Shown: piece after piece, positions 15,928 to 25,018 of the stretch
How positions within the stretch are numbered: the stretch's first letter is position 1
How the letters are laid out: each line of letters begins with the position of its first letter
Origin: Bacteroidota bacterium
GTDB lineage: Bacteria; Bacteroidota; Ignavibacteria; Palsa-1295
Direction of reading: 5' to 3'
Assembly: GCA_030706745.1 (NCBI GenBank)
Contig: JAUZNX010000022.1
Location: 1 to 40,921 of the forward strand
DNA length: 40,921 nucleotides
The notes under the pieces: generated by a model
The model's input: only the letters and a program-made list of their open reading frames with translations
Databases searched by the model: none
What the model was told of the DNA's origin: nothing
Program-made: the position numbers and the translations under genes

Positions 15928-16563
15928 CTAAGCCTTAACGATCTCCACTACCTGGTTCTTGGCTCCGGCGCATGAGCCGCTGACCAGTATCAAGTTCTGA
16001 TCGGCCACGATTCTGACGACTCGCAAATTCCGCGTCGTGATCTGTTTGCCACCCATGCGACCACCCATACGCTGCCCCTTGAAGACGCGCGACGGATAGC
16101 TTGACGAGCCAATTGATCCCGGCGCGCGCTGGCGGTCTGATTGACCGTGCGTCGATTGTCCAATACCACCGAAATGGTGACGCTTGACGACGCCCTGAAA
16201 GCCACGACCCTTTGAGGTCCCGACGACGTGCACGATATCGCCCTCAGCGAAGACATCCGGCACCTTAATTTCTGCTCCGGGAGCAAAGGCCGCGATTTTC
16301 TCCTCCGAGAATGATCGGACTTCCTTCACATACCGCTTCGGCGCGGTCCCAGCCTTATCGAAGTGTCCCTTCTCCGGCTTATTCACTTTCCGCTCCGCAA
16401 TGTCTTCGAAGCCAAGCTGGACAGCATCATAGCCATCGCGCGCCTTCGTCTTGACCTGCGTGACATAGCACGGTCCGACTTCCAACACGGTCACGGGGAC
16501 ATACTGCCCCTGATCGTCGAAGACGCCCGTCATGCCAACTTTTTTTCCAAATAGTGCGCTCAT
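15928..16563 (-). CDS. rplC: Ribosomal protein L3 (uL3)
   Basis: The 211-residue protein begins ALFGKKVGMTGVFDDQGQYVPVTVLE and has the signature TSKGRGFQGVVKRHHFGG, followed by the loop near the peptidyl-transferase centre (HGQSDRQRAPGSIGSSSYPSRVFKGQRMGG). It is an early assembly protein of the 50S subunit. Its start codon lies directly next to a 106-bp spacer filled by a repeat hairpin. Confidence 0.98.
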   Translation of the reverse strand: MSALFGKKVGMTGVFDDQGQYVPVTVLEVGPCYVTQVKTKARDGYDAVQLGFEDIAERKVNKPEKGHFDKAGTAPKRYVKEVRSFSEEKIAAFAPGAEIKVPDVFAEGDIVHVVGTSKGRGFQGVVKRHHFGGIGQSTHGQSDRQRAPGSIGSSSYPSRVFKGQRMGGRMGGKQITTRNLRVVRIVADQNLILVSGSCAGAKNQVVEIVKA

Positions 16564-16569
16564 TGTGTC

Positions 16570-16656
16570 AATTACGAATTACGAATTACGAATTACGAAT
16601 GCGCCATATCGGCTTTATTCCGAATTACGACCCATTCGTAATTCGTCATTCGTAAC
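16570..16656. repeat. Heptad-repeat hairpin between rpsJ and rplC
   Basis: The spacer starts with four copies of the 7-bp unit GAATTAC. Bases 16578-16601 pair with 16633-16656 with 22 of 24 matches, around a 31-nt loop that holds another copy of the unit. Similar repeat hairpins built on GAGTAAC units lie at 34377-34432 and 35181-35220. The element lies inside a transcribed essential operon, so it may affect mRNA processing or the relative expression of rpsJ and rplC. Confidence 0.8.
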
Positions 16657-16669
16657 TAATAATTAAGCG

Positions 16670-16972
16670 TCACACCTTGATTTCTACTTCCACGCCCGCC
16701 GGCAATTCAAGCTTCATCAGCGAATCGACAGTGCGGCTATTCGAATTCAAAATGTCGATGAGCCGCTTGTGGGCGCGGATCTCGAACTGCTCGCGGCTCT
16801 TCTTATCCACGTGCGGCGAACGGTTGACCGTATAGATCGACTTCTTTGTTGGCAGCGGAATCGGCCCAGACACGACGCAGCCGGTAGGCTTGACGGTCCG
16901 GATAATCTTCTCCGCGCTCTTGTCGATCAGGTTATGATCGTACGACTTCAGTTTGATTCGAATCTTCTGCAT
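16670..16972 (-). CDS. rpsJ: Ribosomal protein S10 (uS10)
   Basis: The 100-residue protein begins [23 protein letters not shown] and contains [40 protein letters not shown], diagnostic of uS10. Besides its place in the 30S head, S10 is NusE, a partner of NusB and NusG in transcription antitermination. It is the first gene of the S10 cluster and lies 78 bp after tuf, separated from it by a terminator-like hairpin. Confidence 0.98.
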   Translation of the reverse strand: MQKIRIKLKSYDHNLIDKSAEKIIRTVKPTGCVVSGPIPLPTKKSIYTVNRSPHVDKKSREQFEIRAHKRLIDILNSNSRTVDSLMKLELPAGVEVEIKV

Positions 16973-17007
16973 GATCCCTTACCTTACCCCCTTCATCAGT
17001 GAAAGGG

Positions 17008-17042
17008 TAAAAGAAAGCGCGCATTCCGTTAAGAATGCGCGC
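17008..17042 (-). terminator. Terminator-like hairpin between tuf and rpsJ
   Basis: GCGCGCATTC (17017-17026), loop CGTTAA, GAATGCGCGC (17033-17042) is a perfect 10-bp stem. On the minus strand it is followed by a T-rich tract (TTTCTTTT), the form of an intrinsic terminator. It would stop or attenuate transcription between tuf and the S10 cluster, so rpsJ may have its own promoter or receive only read-through. Confidence 0.75.
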
Positions 17043-17050
17043 CTTGGAAA

Positions 17051-18259
17051 TTATTTCGTGATCTTGTCCACGACTCCGGCACCGACGGTACGACCGCCTT
17101 CGCGAATGGCAAAGCGGAGTCCCTCTTCCATGGCAATCGGGCTGATGAGCTCGATCTTCATTTGGACGGAGTCACCCGGCATGACCATCTCGACTCCTTC
17201 TGGGAGCGTCGCGACACCCGTCACATCCGTTGTGCGGAAGTAGAACTGTGGTCGATAGCCATTAAAGAACGGCGTATGACGTCCACCCTCTTCCTTCGAA
17301 AGGACATAGACCTTCGCTTCGAAGTTGGTGTGTGGCGTGATTGAACCTGGCTTCGCGATCACCTGACCGCGCTCGAGCTCGGTCTTTTCAACGCCGCGCA
17401 GGAGCAAGCCGCAATTGTCGCCAGCCTGACCCTCGTCAAGCTCCTTGCGGAACATCTCAACGCCGGTAACAACAGACTTTTTGTGTTGGCCAAGACCGAC
17501 GATCTCGACTTCATCACCGACGTGGACTCTTCCACGTTCAATACGACCCGTTCCGACCGTACCACGACCCGTGATCGAGAATACGTCCTCGATCGACATA
17601 AGGAACGGCTTATCGACATCGCGGACAGGAGTCGGGATATAGCTGTCAACCGCATCCATCAAATCGTAGATGCACTTCAGACGCGGATCGTCCGGAGTTG
17701 CAGCCGGATCGGAGCCTGCGTTGAGCGCATGAAGCGCCGACCCAGGAATAATCGGAATCTCATCACCAGGAAACTCATACTTGCTGAGCAACTCACGAAC
17801 TTCAAGCTCAACGAGCTCAAGCAGTTCAGGGTCAGCGGCGTCGACCTTGTTCATAAAGACGACAATACGGGGCACACCGACCTGACGAGCAAGTAGGATG
17901 TGCTCGCGGGTCTGCGGCATCGGGCCATCGGTTGCTGCTACAACAAGGATTGCACCGTCCATCTGCGCAGCGCCGGTGATCATGTTCTTGACATAATCGG
18001 CGTGACCTGGGCAGTCCACATGCGCGTAGTGACGGTTGGCCGTCTCATACTCGACGTGCGCGGTGGCGATTGTGATTCCACGGGCGCGCTCTTCCGGCGC
18101 ATTATCGATCGAGTCGAACGTGCGAACCTGGGTGCCCGGCATCTTTTTCGCCAGCGCCATGGTAATGGCGGCGGTAAGCGTGGTCTTGCCGTGATCAACG
18201 TGGCCAATGGTGCCTACATTGACGTGCGGCTTGGAGCGGTCAAATTTTGCTTTTGCCAT
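17051..18259 (-). CDS. tuf: Elongation factor Tu
   Basis: The 402-residue protein is a complete EF-Tu: P-loop [14 protein letters not shown] (residues about 18-25), switch [32 protein letters not shown] and SAL guanine-binding motifs, and the beta-barrel domains 2 and 3 ([25 protein letters not shown], ... [14 protein letters not shown]). It carries aminoacyl-tRNA to the ribosome. The start ATG at 18259 gives the standard [23 protein letters not shown] is not adjacent, unlike the classical str operon. Confidence 0.99.
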   Translation of the reverse strand: MAKAKFDRSKPHVNVGTIGHVDHGKTTLTAAITMALAKKMPGTQVRTFDSIDNAPEERARGITIATAHVEYETANRHYAHVDCPGHADYVKNMITGAAQMDGAILVVAATDGPMPQTREHILLARQVGVPRIVVFMNKVDAADPELLELVELEVRELLSKYEFPGDEIPIIPGSALHALNAGSDPAATPDDPRLKCIYDLMDAVDSYIPTPVRDVDKPFLMSIEDVFSITGRGTVGTGRIERGRVHVGDEVEIVGLGQHKKSVVTGVEMFRKELDEGQAGDNCGLLLRGVEKTELERGQVIAKPGSITPHTNFEAKVYVLSKEEGGRHTPFFNGYRPQFYFRTTDVTGVATLPEGVEMVMPGDSVQMKIELISPIAMEEGLRFAIREGGRTVGAGVVDKITK

Positions 18260-18707
18260 TGCAGTGTTTAATTAGACGTCACTACGGTCAGAAAAACCTG
18301 AGTGGAGCGCAAAGCTACACTCTTACGAGTGCAAACTCATACTCCAGAAAATTACATGTTTCGTTGCATTGAAAGCGTCAGCACAAAGCACGTTGACGCT
18401 TTACGAGAGGCCATCCGAGCAAGTCGTGGCCACTTTCCAGATCCGTGTGCGGAGCGCTCGGAATGCCGTTCCTTCGCGAGGAAGGTCTGGCAGAATACGT
18501 CCCCCGGTATTACCGAAGTCGTTTATTCTTAGCGCCGAATGGATGCAGAGGCGGATCGTTTCAATGAACCCTCGATGAAAGATTAAGAATCAAGCGATTG
18601 TTCGCCCATTCCTTGCGTTCTTTCCTTCGAGGCGGGCGTATAACTGGCCTCTGACGCGAAGAGTTTCGAAATTCTTGGCCGTTCTTCGCTATTTTTGAGA
18701 CATCTGC
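18260..18707. other. 448-bp divergent spacer between tuf and the first YfhO-like gene
   Basis: This spacer must hold promoters for tuf (minus) and the YfhO-like pair (plus), but no promoter matches strongly. It contains a stem-loop AAAGCGTCA (18372-18380) with TGACGCTTT (18394-18402) around 13 nt, and a small palindrome CCTTC-GCGAG-GAAGG (18471-18485). No tRNA or convincing small protein gene is seen. Confidence 0.5.
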
Positions 18708-21137
18708 ATGCGCCGAATACCTCAGAACATGCCCCTGAAGCGACATATTCTCTCGATCCTCCTCCTTCTGGGGGTTCTCGTTATTGCGTTTGGACCAATC
18801 CTATTCCAAGGTAAGTTATTGCTACCAACGGACTTAGGGGATACAATGACGTTGCCTTTTTCTCAAAGCTTTTCTCCGCCTCAGGCAGAAAACGCTTATA
18901 TTTCAGATGGCTTATTTCAGTTTTACCCCTATAAGTTACTTCTGCGTGAAGCATGGCAACATGGCCGTTTCGCGTTTTGGAATCCGCTTAATCTTGGTGG
19001 CTACCCGGCCTATGCCGAGAGTATGGCTACCAATTTCGATGTCCTTAATGTAGTTCTGCTCTTTGGGAAGATGCCGTTTGTCTTCGAGATCTACTTAATT
19101 CTGCCTCTATTCATCGCAGGGATAGCGTTCTACTTTTTCCTGATGAGTTACAACATCGATATCTGGGTCGCAAGAATATTTTCGATGAGCTACATGCTAT
19201 GCGGTGTCTTCATTACGCACCTCCTTAATCATTTTATTGCAGGCTCGATGTGTTGGGCGCCTCTTCTTGCGTTGTTCATTAAGCGACATTACGATGAAGG
19301 AAGTGCAAGGTACCTAGTATTCGCATCCCTTGCGCTCTGCTTCGGATTCCTGGGGGGGAATATCCAAACTGCCAGCTTCCTCGTTTTTCTGCTGGCGCTT
19401 TATGCATTGAGTTACCCGAAGAAGGAAACCTCTATCTCCCGGCGATTTGGAGTCATCACCAAAACCATCGCGCTCGGGCTACTCCTGAGTGCGATCATGT
19501 GGCTTCCGACCCTTGAGTTCTTCTGGAGCGTGGTCCAAAGCGGTTTGATTGCTTCGACGAGCTATACGCGCGGCTATTCGATTCTTCAGCGTATTCTCAC
19601 GCTGCCATTGATGCTGACATTCTTTATTCCACAATTGGCTGGAAGCGCGGGAGGAGTCACACTTTACAATGCGTTTGGCGTCTACACGGTGGATTTCAAT
19701 GCAGCGATAGGTTATTTGCCACTGCTTCTTGGCATATGGGCTGTGATCGCTCGGTGGCGCGACAGTGACGTTCGTCCATTCGCTTTACTGACAGTCTGTG
19801 GATTTCTCCTCCCAATCGCAACACCACTATTTCGATTTCTGTATCATCGCTTTTTCATCATTGGCATCTTCGGTCTCTGCGGTGCGGGCGCGCTTGGTTT
19901 CCAACGAATTCTTGATGGCGATTTGGACCGTACGGCGTTTCAACGATGGGTTAGAATTTCGCGCAACATCTTCGCGGCAGCCGCTGGGTTGATTCTGATC
20001 GTTGGATTCTTGATCCTGACGAATTACCAGCGAACGTGGGAGTGGGCACTCACCCACCTCCTGCCACGAATTGAGCATATGTCTTTCGCGGAAGGCAATC
20101 GAGCGTGGGTATTTGATCGATTACGAGCAACGATCGACAACTACTCACTCTCGTCCCCGAGCTTGTTCATCTCACTTGCTTCGATCGCTATTGGTTACTA
20201 CCTCCTGAGCAGTCTTCTCCACAGTTCCGGGCTGAAGCGTAACGCGAAGTTAGCGGGAATATGGGCAATCACCGGCTTGCAGGTTGGGATGTTCGCATAT
20301 TCCTGGTTTCCGCATGTTGACCCCGCACGATTTCCATTACTGCCGGATGTGAAGCTTACCGATTTTCTTCGTCGCGATTCTTCCACTCGCGTTTTTGTCG
20401 ATCGCCGTTGGCATCCCAACGAACAATATCTTTTCATCGATAATGATAATGCGGCCTATGGTATTGCCATGTTGAGCGGCTATGAAAGTCTGCTTACTCG
20501 CAGCTTCTATCTGCATATTCCTAAACTTGCAACGGATTCCACAATGCCAGCGAAAATGTTGGGACTTCTCAATGTGAAGTACGTTCTGACCGGAGCGACC
20601 AGTCATCTTCCGAGTGGCGACTTTGCTTTGCTTGACACAGGCACATGGCGGCTGTGGCAAAACCGGCACGTGACACTACGAGCATGGCTATCCGATCGAG
20701 TAGTAAATTCGCCGAGCGATTCGTCCACGCTCGCGCAACTCGTGGATACTTCGTTCGATTTACGCGAGGTTATATTCAAGGATGAGAAGTACGCTGCGAT
20801 CCCGCCGCCGCTGGTTATGGCCCCTCAACTACCAACGATCATTGAGGATAAACCCGAATTGATTAGGATTGAAACTTCAAGCGATCATTCCGGATATTTG
20901 GTCCTTTCGGACAGTTACTATCCAGGCTGGGAGTGCTTTGTGGATGGACGCAAGCATGACATATTGCGAGCTAATTATGCCATGCGCGCGGTCTATCTTG
21001 ATGCAGGCCGACATCATGTTTCGTTTGTTTTCGATCCGATGAGCTTCCAGCTTGGCAAGTGGATATCAATTCTTTCATTTGCCAGTATTTTAGGGCTTGG
21101 CCTCGTGCAGGCAACGCGCCGCGAACGACGCCCATGA
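18708..21137 (+). CDS. YfhO-family multispanning membrane protein, copy 1
   Basis: The 809-residue protein has about twelve transmembrane helices and the layout of the YfhO family. An N-terminal helix leads to a periplasmic loop with a DGLFQFYPYKLLLREAWQHG segment and FWNPLNLGGYPAYAE. Many helices follow, then a C-terminal soluble beta-rich domain with SDSYYPGWECFVDG. YfhO proteins are GT-C-like and are linked to glycosylation of wall or membrane polymers in other bacteria; the reaction here is unknown. An alternative start is ATG 18729. Its stop overlaps the start of a second copy by 4 bp. Confidence 0.85.
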   Translation: MRRIPQNMPLKRHILSILLLLGVLVIAFGPILFQGKLLLPTDLGDTMTLPFSQSFSPPQAENAYISDGLFQFYPYKLLLREAWQHGRFAFWNPLNLGGYPAYAESMATNFDVLNVVLLFGKMPFVFEIYLILPLFIAGIAFYFFLMSYNIDIWVARIFSMSYMLCGVFITHLLNHFIAGSMCWAPLLALFIKRHYDEGSARYLVFASLALCFGFLGGNIQTASFLVFLLALYALSYPKKETSISRRFGVITKTIALGLLLSAIMWLPTLEFFWSVVQSGLIASTSYTRGYSILQRILTLPLMLTFFIPQLAGSAGGVTLYNAFGVYTVDFNAAIGYLPLLLGIWAVIARWRDSDVRPFALLTVCGFLLPIATPLFRFLYHRFFIIGIFGLCGAGALGFQRILDGDLDRTAFQRWVRISRNIFAAAAGLILIVGFLILTNYQRTWEWALTHLLPRIEHMSFAEGNRAWVFDRLRATIDNYSLSSPSLFISLASIAIGYYLLSSLLHSSGLKRNAKLAGIWAITGLQVGMFAYSWFPHVDPARFPLLPDVKLTDFLRRDSSTRVFVDRRWHPNEQYLFIDNDNAAYGIAMLSGYESLLTRSFYLHIPKLATDSTMPAKMLGLLNVKYVLTGATSHLPSGDFALLDTGTWRLWQNRHVTLRAWLSDRVVNSPSDSSTLAQLVDTSFDLREVIFKDEKYAAIPPPLVMAPQLPTIIEDKPELIRIETSSDHSGYLVLSDSYYPGWECFVDGRKHDILRANYAMRAVYLDAGRHHVSFVFDPMSFQLGKWISILSFASILGLGLVQATRRERRP

Positions 21138-23545
21138 GATTCACGAGCTTGAATATTGAAGTGCGACAGGCCTTCGTTACGCTTGCTGCACTTCTGATCG
21201 TGCTTGTCGCGGCGTTTTATCCCATTCTCTTTGAGGGGAAGTCTTTGCTACCAAGCGACCTCATCGATACGATGACGCTTCCTTTTTCGGAGACTTACCA
21301 ACCGCCCCATGCATATAACTCGCTTGTCACCGATGGCTATCTGCAGTCTTATCCATTAAAGCACTTCACTGCACAGGCCCTGGCTAATGGACACCTTGCA
21401 TTTTGGAATCCATATATTCTCAATGGTTATCCAGAGTATGTCGAAGGCATGTGGACATACAATCCAATACTCCTTTTGCCATTCTCGTTCGAGACGAAGT
21501 TCAATTTGCTCCTGATCTTTCCGCTTCTCGTCGCCGGATTTGGAATGTACCTTTTACTGCGAGATTATGATATTCGCATCGGGGTGGCTCGCATTTTTGC
21601 GACGGCTTATATGCTAAACGCCCTCTTTGTTTCGCATCTGTTAGCACATTTTATTCCTGCGGCGTTTAGCTTTGCACCATATGTATTGTTGTTCCTACAT
21701 CGTTACGGCCAAGGCTCCACCCGACGCGATCTCGCACTCGCCGGCACTGCATTAGGCCTCGGCATACTCGCGGGGAATGTTCAGACTGCAGCGTTTCTAC
21801 TCATCCTTACTTCATGCTATTGGCTCACGTTGCGGTGGTCAGAAAAACGTCGCGTTCATTTTGGACCGCTTGCTCTGGCGCTTCTCATTGGAATCGGAAT
21901 TGGGATGGCATACATACTTCCGGCGATCGAACTCTTGTATGCTGTCGCAAACGGAGGTGTTTCTTTCTCAACGAGCTTTCAACGAGGCTACACTCTACTA
22001 TCGCGCATTCTGAGCCTTCCAATGTGCCTTACGTTCTTTGTGCCGCAACTGGCGGGATCAATTCGCGGCGTAACGGTTCAAGCCGCTGTTGGAGTCTATC
22101 CTATTGACTTTCAAGGGGCGATTGGTTTTCTACCGCTGTTGCTTGCATTTTGGGGTGCCATCCACCTATGGAAGCGACTTCAAGCCATTCGCCCCTTCGT
22201 CATCTTGGCAACTGTTGGCCTCGCAATTCCGATTTGTACGCCACTGTTTCATTTTCTTTATCATCGCTTCTTTGTCGTCTTTCTTCTTGGAGCCTGCGTC
22301 ACAGGGGCAATTGCATTTGAAGCGATCTTGAAGGACGAGCAGTTGCAGCGTCACTTCTTTCGATGGCTGCATTACGCGCTCGTCATTCTGATAGTGCTGA
22401 TTGCTCTTCTCACACTATCTACCGTCATCCTTCACTTTGAGCATGACCGGATCTTGTCCGGTGCAATGCAGTCTCTCATGCCGAGATTCACATCGGCAGC
22501 ATTCGCTTCCGGAAATAACAATTGGATTGTTGCTCGCATTAAAGAATCGGTCGAGTATTGGAGCCTTCTTCGTCCCATCTGGATTGCGACTACTGCAAGT
22601 TGCCTGTTCTCTCTCGCACTACTATGGGTGGGTCTCAAGCAAAAGATCGTCTTGCATAGAATTATGCTGACAAGTCTATGGATAATTATCTCATTCCAGC
22701 TTATTCTTTTCGCGCGATCCTGGCTGCCGGCAACGAACACCGATAGATTTCCCATCTATCCTTCAACTCAAGAAACAAGATTGCTACACTCCCTAAGCCG
22801 CGATTCCCGCGTGTGCTTCTTCCGCCAGATAGCGCCCAATACGCAGACGATGTTTATCGATAATGAGAATGTCATTTATGGCATCAGCGAAGCCACTGGC
22901 TACAAGAGCCTCGTGCCCCGATGTCTCTTTAATGAGATTGGTGTGACCCCGGACATGGCCACACAGCGATTGCTCTCGCGCTTCAATGTCGGGACCATTT
23001 GTACAGCCACTCCGATCGGGGACGCAACACATCTCGTATCGTTGAATCAAGGACCAATTTGGATCTATCGAGTGCCAACGGCAACACCACGCGCCTTTTT
23101 TGCCCGAAGCACCGCGACTCTCTCCAACGATCAAATAGTACTCGATTCACTTCGGCACGGCAGTTCGTGGCCCGCTGCTCTCTTTACTCCAGATCAGACC
23201 ATCACATCTCTCCACGATGCGACACCTCAGCGAGAATCCATCGCACTTCTCCAAGACCTTGGCAGTGAAATAAGCTTCCATGCGCATTCGGATCGGGTCG
23301 CATATTTTGTGTTAACAGACACCTATTATCCCGGATGGAAATGTCGAGTCGATGGCGCGGAAGTCAATCTTCTCCGCTGCAATTATGCGATGCGAGCCAT
23401 TCTACTCCATGCCGGCGATCACGTTATCGAGTTCGAATTCCGTCCCGATTCGTTCAATGCGGGACTCTGGATCACCATCTTCACTTCTCTCTCATCATTA
23501 CTCACTGCGATATTTGGGCATCGCCGAGCCAACCGGCAGATATAG
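21134..23545 (+). CDS. YfhO-family multispanning membrane protein, copy 2
   Basis: With the start at ATG 21134 (overlapping the previous TGA as ATGA) the product has 803 residues. An open frame reaching back to 21059 would overlap the first copy by 79 bp and lacks the family N-terminus. The protein is a full-length paralogue of its neighbour, with the same landmarks: DGYLQSYPLKHFTAQALANG, FWNPYILNGYPEYVEG, FFVPQLAGSIRGVT, and the C-terminal TDTYYPGWKCRVDG domain. The pair arose by tandem duplication followed by considerable divergence. The 3' end overlaps the convergent glycosyltransferase gene by 48 bp. Confidence 0.86.
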   Translation: MRFTSLNIEVRQAFVTLAALLIVLVAAFYPILFEGKSLLPSDLIDTMTLPFSETYQPPHAYNSLVTDGYLQSYPLKHFTAQALANGHLAFWNPYILNGYPEYVEGMWTYNPILLLPFSFETKFNLLLIFPLLVAGFGMYLLLRDYDIRIGVARIFATAYMLNALFVSHLLAHFIPAAFSFAPYVLLFLHRYGQGSTRRDLALAGTALGLGILAGNVQTAAFLLILTSCYWLTLRWSEKRRVHFGPLALALLIGIGIGMAYILPAIELLYAVANGGVSFSTSFQRGYTLLSRILSLPMCLTFFVPQLAGSIRGVTVQAAVGVYPIDFQGAIGFLPLLLAFWGAIHLWKRLQAIRPFVILATVGLAIPICTPLFHFLYHRFFVVFLLGACVTGAIAFEAILKDEQLQRHFFRWLHYALVILIVLIALLTLSTVILHFEHDRILSGAMQSLMPRFTSAAFASGNNNWIVARIKESVEYWSLLRPIWIATTASCLFSLALLWVGLKQKIVLHRIMLTSLWIIISFQLILFARSWLPATNTDRFPIYPSTQETRLLHSLSRDSRVCFFRQIAPNTQTMFIDNENVIYGISEATGYKSLVPRCLFNEIGVTPDMATQRLLSRFNVGTICTATPIGDATHLVSLNQGPIWIYRVPTATPRAFFARSTATLSNDQIVLDSLRHGSSWPAALFTPDQTITSLHDATPQRESIALLQDLGSEISFHAHSDRVAYFVLTDTYYPGWKCRVDGAEVNLLRCNYAMRAILLHAGDHVIEFEFRPDSFNAGLWITIFTSLSSLLTAIFGHRRANRQI

Positions 23546-25018
23546 AAATGTCGGTCGAATGATTCTTGGTCCCATCTTGCAGCCAATTCTAAGGCTATCT
23601 GGAAGCATGCCTGCATAGGTATATCCCGGAATCGAATCAGGCCTTGGGGATCCTCCGTCATCCCAGATGTATGCAGCGAATTTTCGATTCACTAACGCAT
23701 CTCGCCAACCATCTTGATAGTGTCGTGAAATGCTGTCGCGCATTACAAGGACATCGTCCTCGACTTGACAGTGAGTATGCGTCTGCTTCCCAGCCATGGG
23801 TCCGAGAAAGCCGTGCGCTGGAATCACGACATCCCCCGGCAAGGAATGCAGATATGCAACGAAGTGATCGGCACGCGTTCGTTCCGAAGCGCCAGGCAGA
23901 AGCATCGGCTGCCATCGTGGATCCACGATAAAGACAACCAGTTGAATCACAAGCCCCCATTCAAAAACTCTTGCCAGCGAATGGCGCTCCTGAGAAGTGC
24001 GCCAAACCGCATAGGGAATAAAGACCGCAAGCATCGCCGAGAGTGGGTGCAAGACATTGTTGCCTGACATCTGATCGCCACGATGGGCACAAAGCTGTAG
24101 GACCGCCGAAAGTACTGCCAACGCCCAAAAGCCTTCCGGACTCTTCAATGAGAATGCCTTGCCCCGAACGAGTCCTATAAACATTCCGAGTATCAATGCG
24201 GCGACGCCCCAATACCTGAGAATTTCCGTGGGGAATGCCGCGATGACTCGCATATAACCATAGTACTGTCCCTTCGCTCGTGGCATACCATAGACATAAT
24301 AGCTGTACCAACCATGCGATGACGATTGCAGCAATAGTGTTCCAACGGCAATCAACCCCACTAGTACTGCAACACTGATGACAGCCTGATGACGATGGAT
24401 GAGGAACAGCCAAAGAAATGGCAAAGGGTAAAAGAAGATTGCTTCTTGTTTGGTAAAGTATGCGGCCGCTAACAACACGCCCGCAAGAATACTTGTCAGC
24501 ATTCGCCGCTGAGAGATCGCGTAGAAGGCGGTTATTATGAAGAGCACATAAAGTGAATCGACACGCACGACGGTCTGGACCAGTTCGGTTAGATTGTATG
24601 TTGAGAAGAATAGACCTGCTGCAACGCACATCGCGAATTTCGAACGGTGCGTCAGCCGGGATACCGTAAACAGAATGACCATTGCCGTAAGGACCGTGGA
24701 TGCGACTGTCACGATCCTGCCTGCCAAGAACGCTGGTCCAGTCCAATGAATTAACGGAGCAACAACATAGTAATACAACGGTTGATACAACGCTGCCGAA
24801 AAATATAGATCGGGTGCAGCATAGATTGGAAGTCCGTTTACCACGCGCATGATGTGGTCCATCATGAGGCCCTCATACCACTCGATCTCATAGGGATACT
24901 GCAAATGCCAAATCGCCACAACCAGAAAAAACACAACGAAGGCAAGTGAGACTATGACTGCGATCGCTCTCGCACTTCCGAATAGTCGGACGCGGATCCA
25001 TTCCAGGGCGTTAATCAT
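23498..25018 (-). CDS. GT-C glycosyltransferase (PMT/ArnT-like)
   Basis: The 506-residue protein has roughly ten transmembrane helices. After the first helix a periplasmic loop carries the acidic motif EIEWYEGLMMDH (residues about 44-55), as in GT-C enzymes of the PMT_2 group that use polyprenyl-phosphate sugars. A C-terminal soluble region of about 130 residues follows the last helix. The start overlaps the stop of the O-antigen-ligase-like gene (ATGA, 25015-25018), so it ends a three-gene operon. The 3' end overlaps the convergent second YfhO gene by 48 bp. Confidence 0.8.
   Translation of the reverse strand: MINALEWIRVRLFGSARAIAVIVSLAFVVFFLVVAIWHLQYPYEIEWYEGLMMDHIMRVVNGLPIYAAPDLYFSAALYQPLYYYVVAPLIHWTGPAFLAGRIVTVASTVLTAMVILFTVSRLTHRSKFAMCVAAGLFFSTYNLTELVQTVVRVDSLYVLFIITAFYAISQRRMLTSILAGVLLAAAYFTKQEAIFFYPLPFLWLFLIHRHQAVISVAVLVGLIAVGTLLLQSSSHGWYSYYVYGMPRAKGQYYGYMRVIAAFPTEILRYWGVAALILGMFIGLVRGKAFSLKSPEGFWALAVLSAVLQLCAHRGDQMSGNNVLHPLSAMLAVFIPYAVWRTSQERHSLARVFEWGLVIQLVVFIVDPRWQPMLLPGASERTRADHFVAYLHSLPGDVVIPAHGFLGPMAGKQTHTHCQVEDDVLVMRDSISRHYQDGWRDALVNRKFAAYIWDDGGSPRPDSIPGYTYAGMLPDSLRIGCKMGPRIIRPTFLYLPVGSAMPKYRSE

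Noticed and set aside
16570-16656. CRISPR array
   Set aside because: The repeats are contiguous 7-bp units with no spacers and form one hairpin; no cas genes are in the window.
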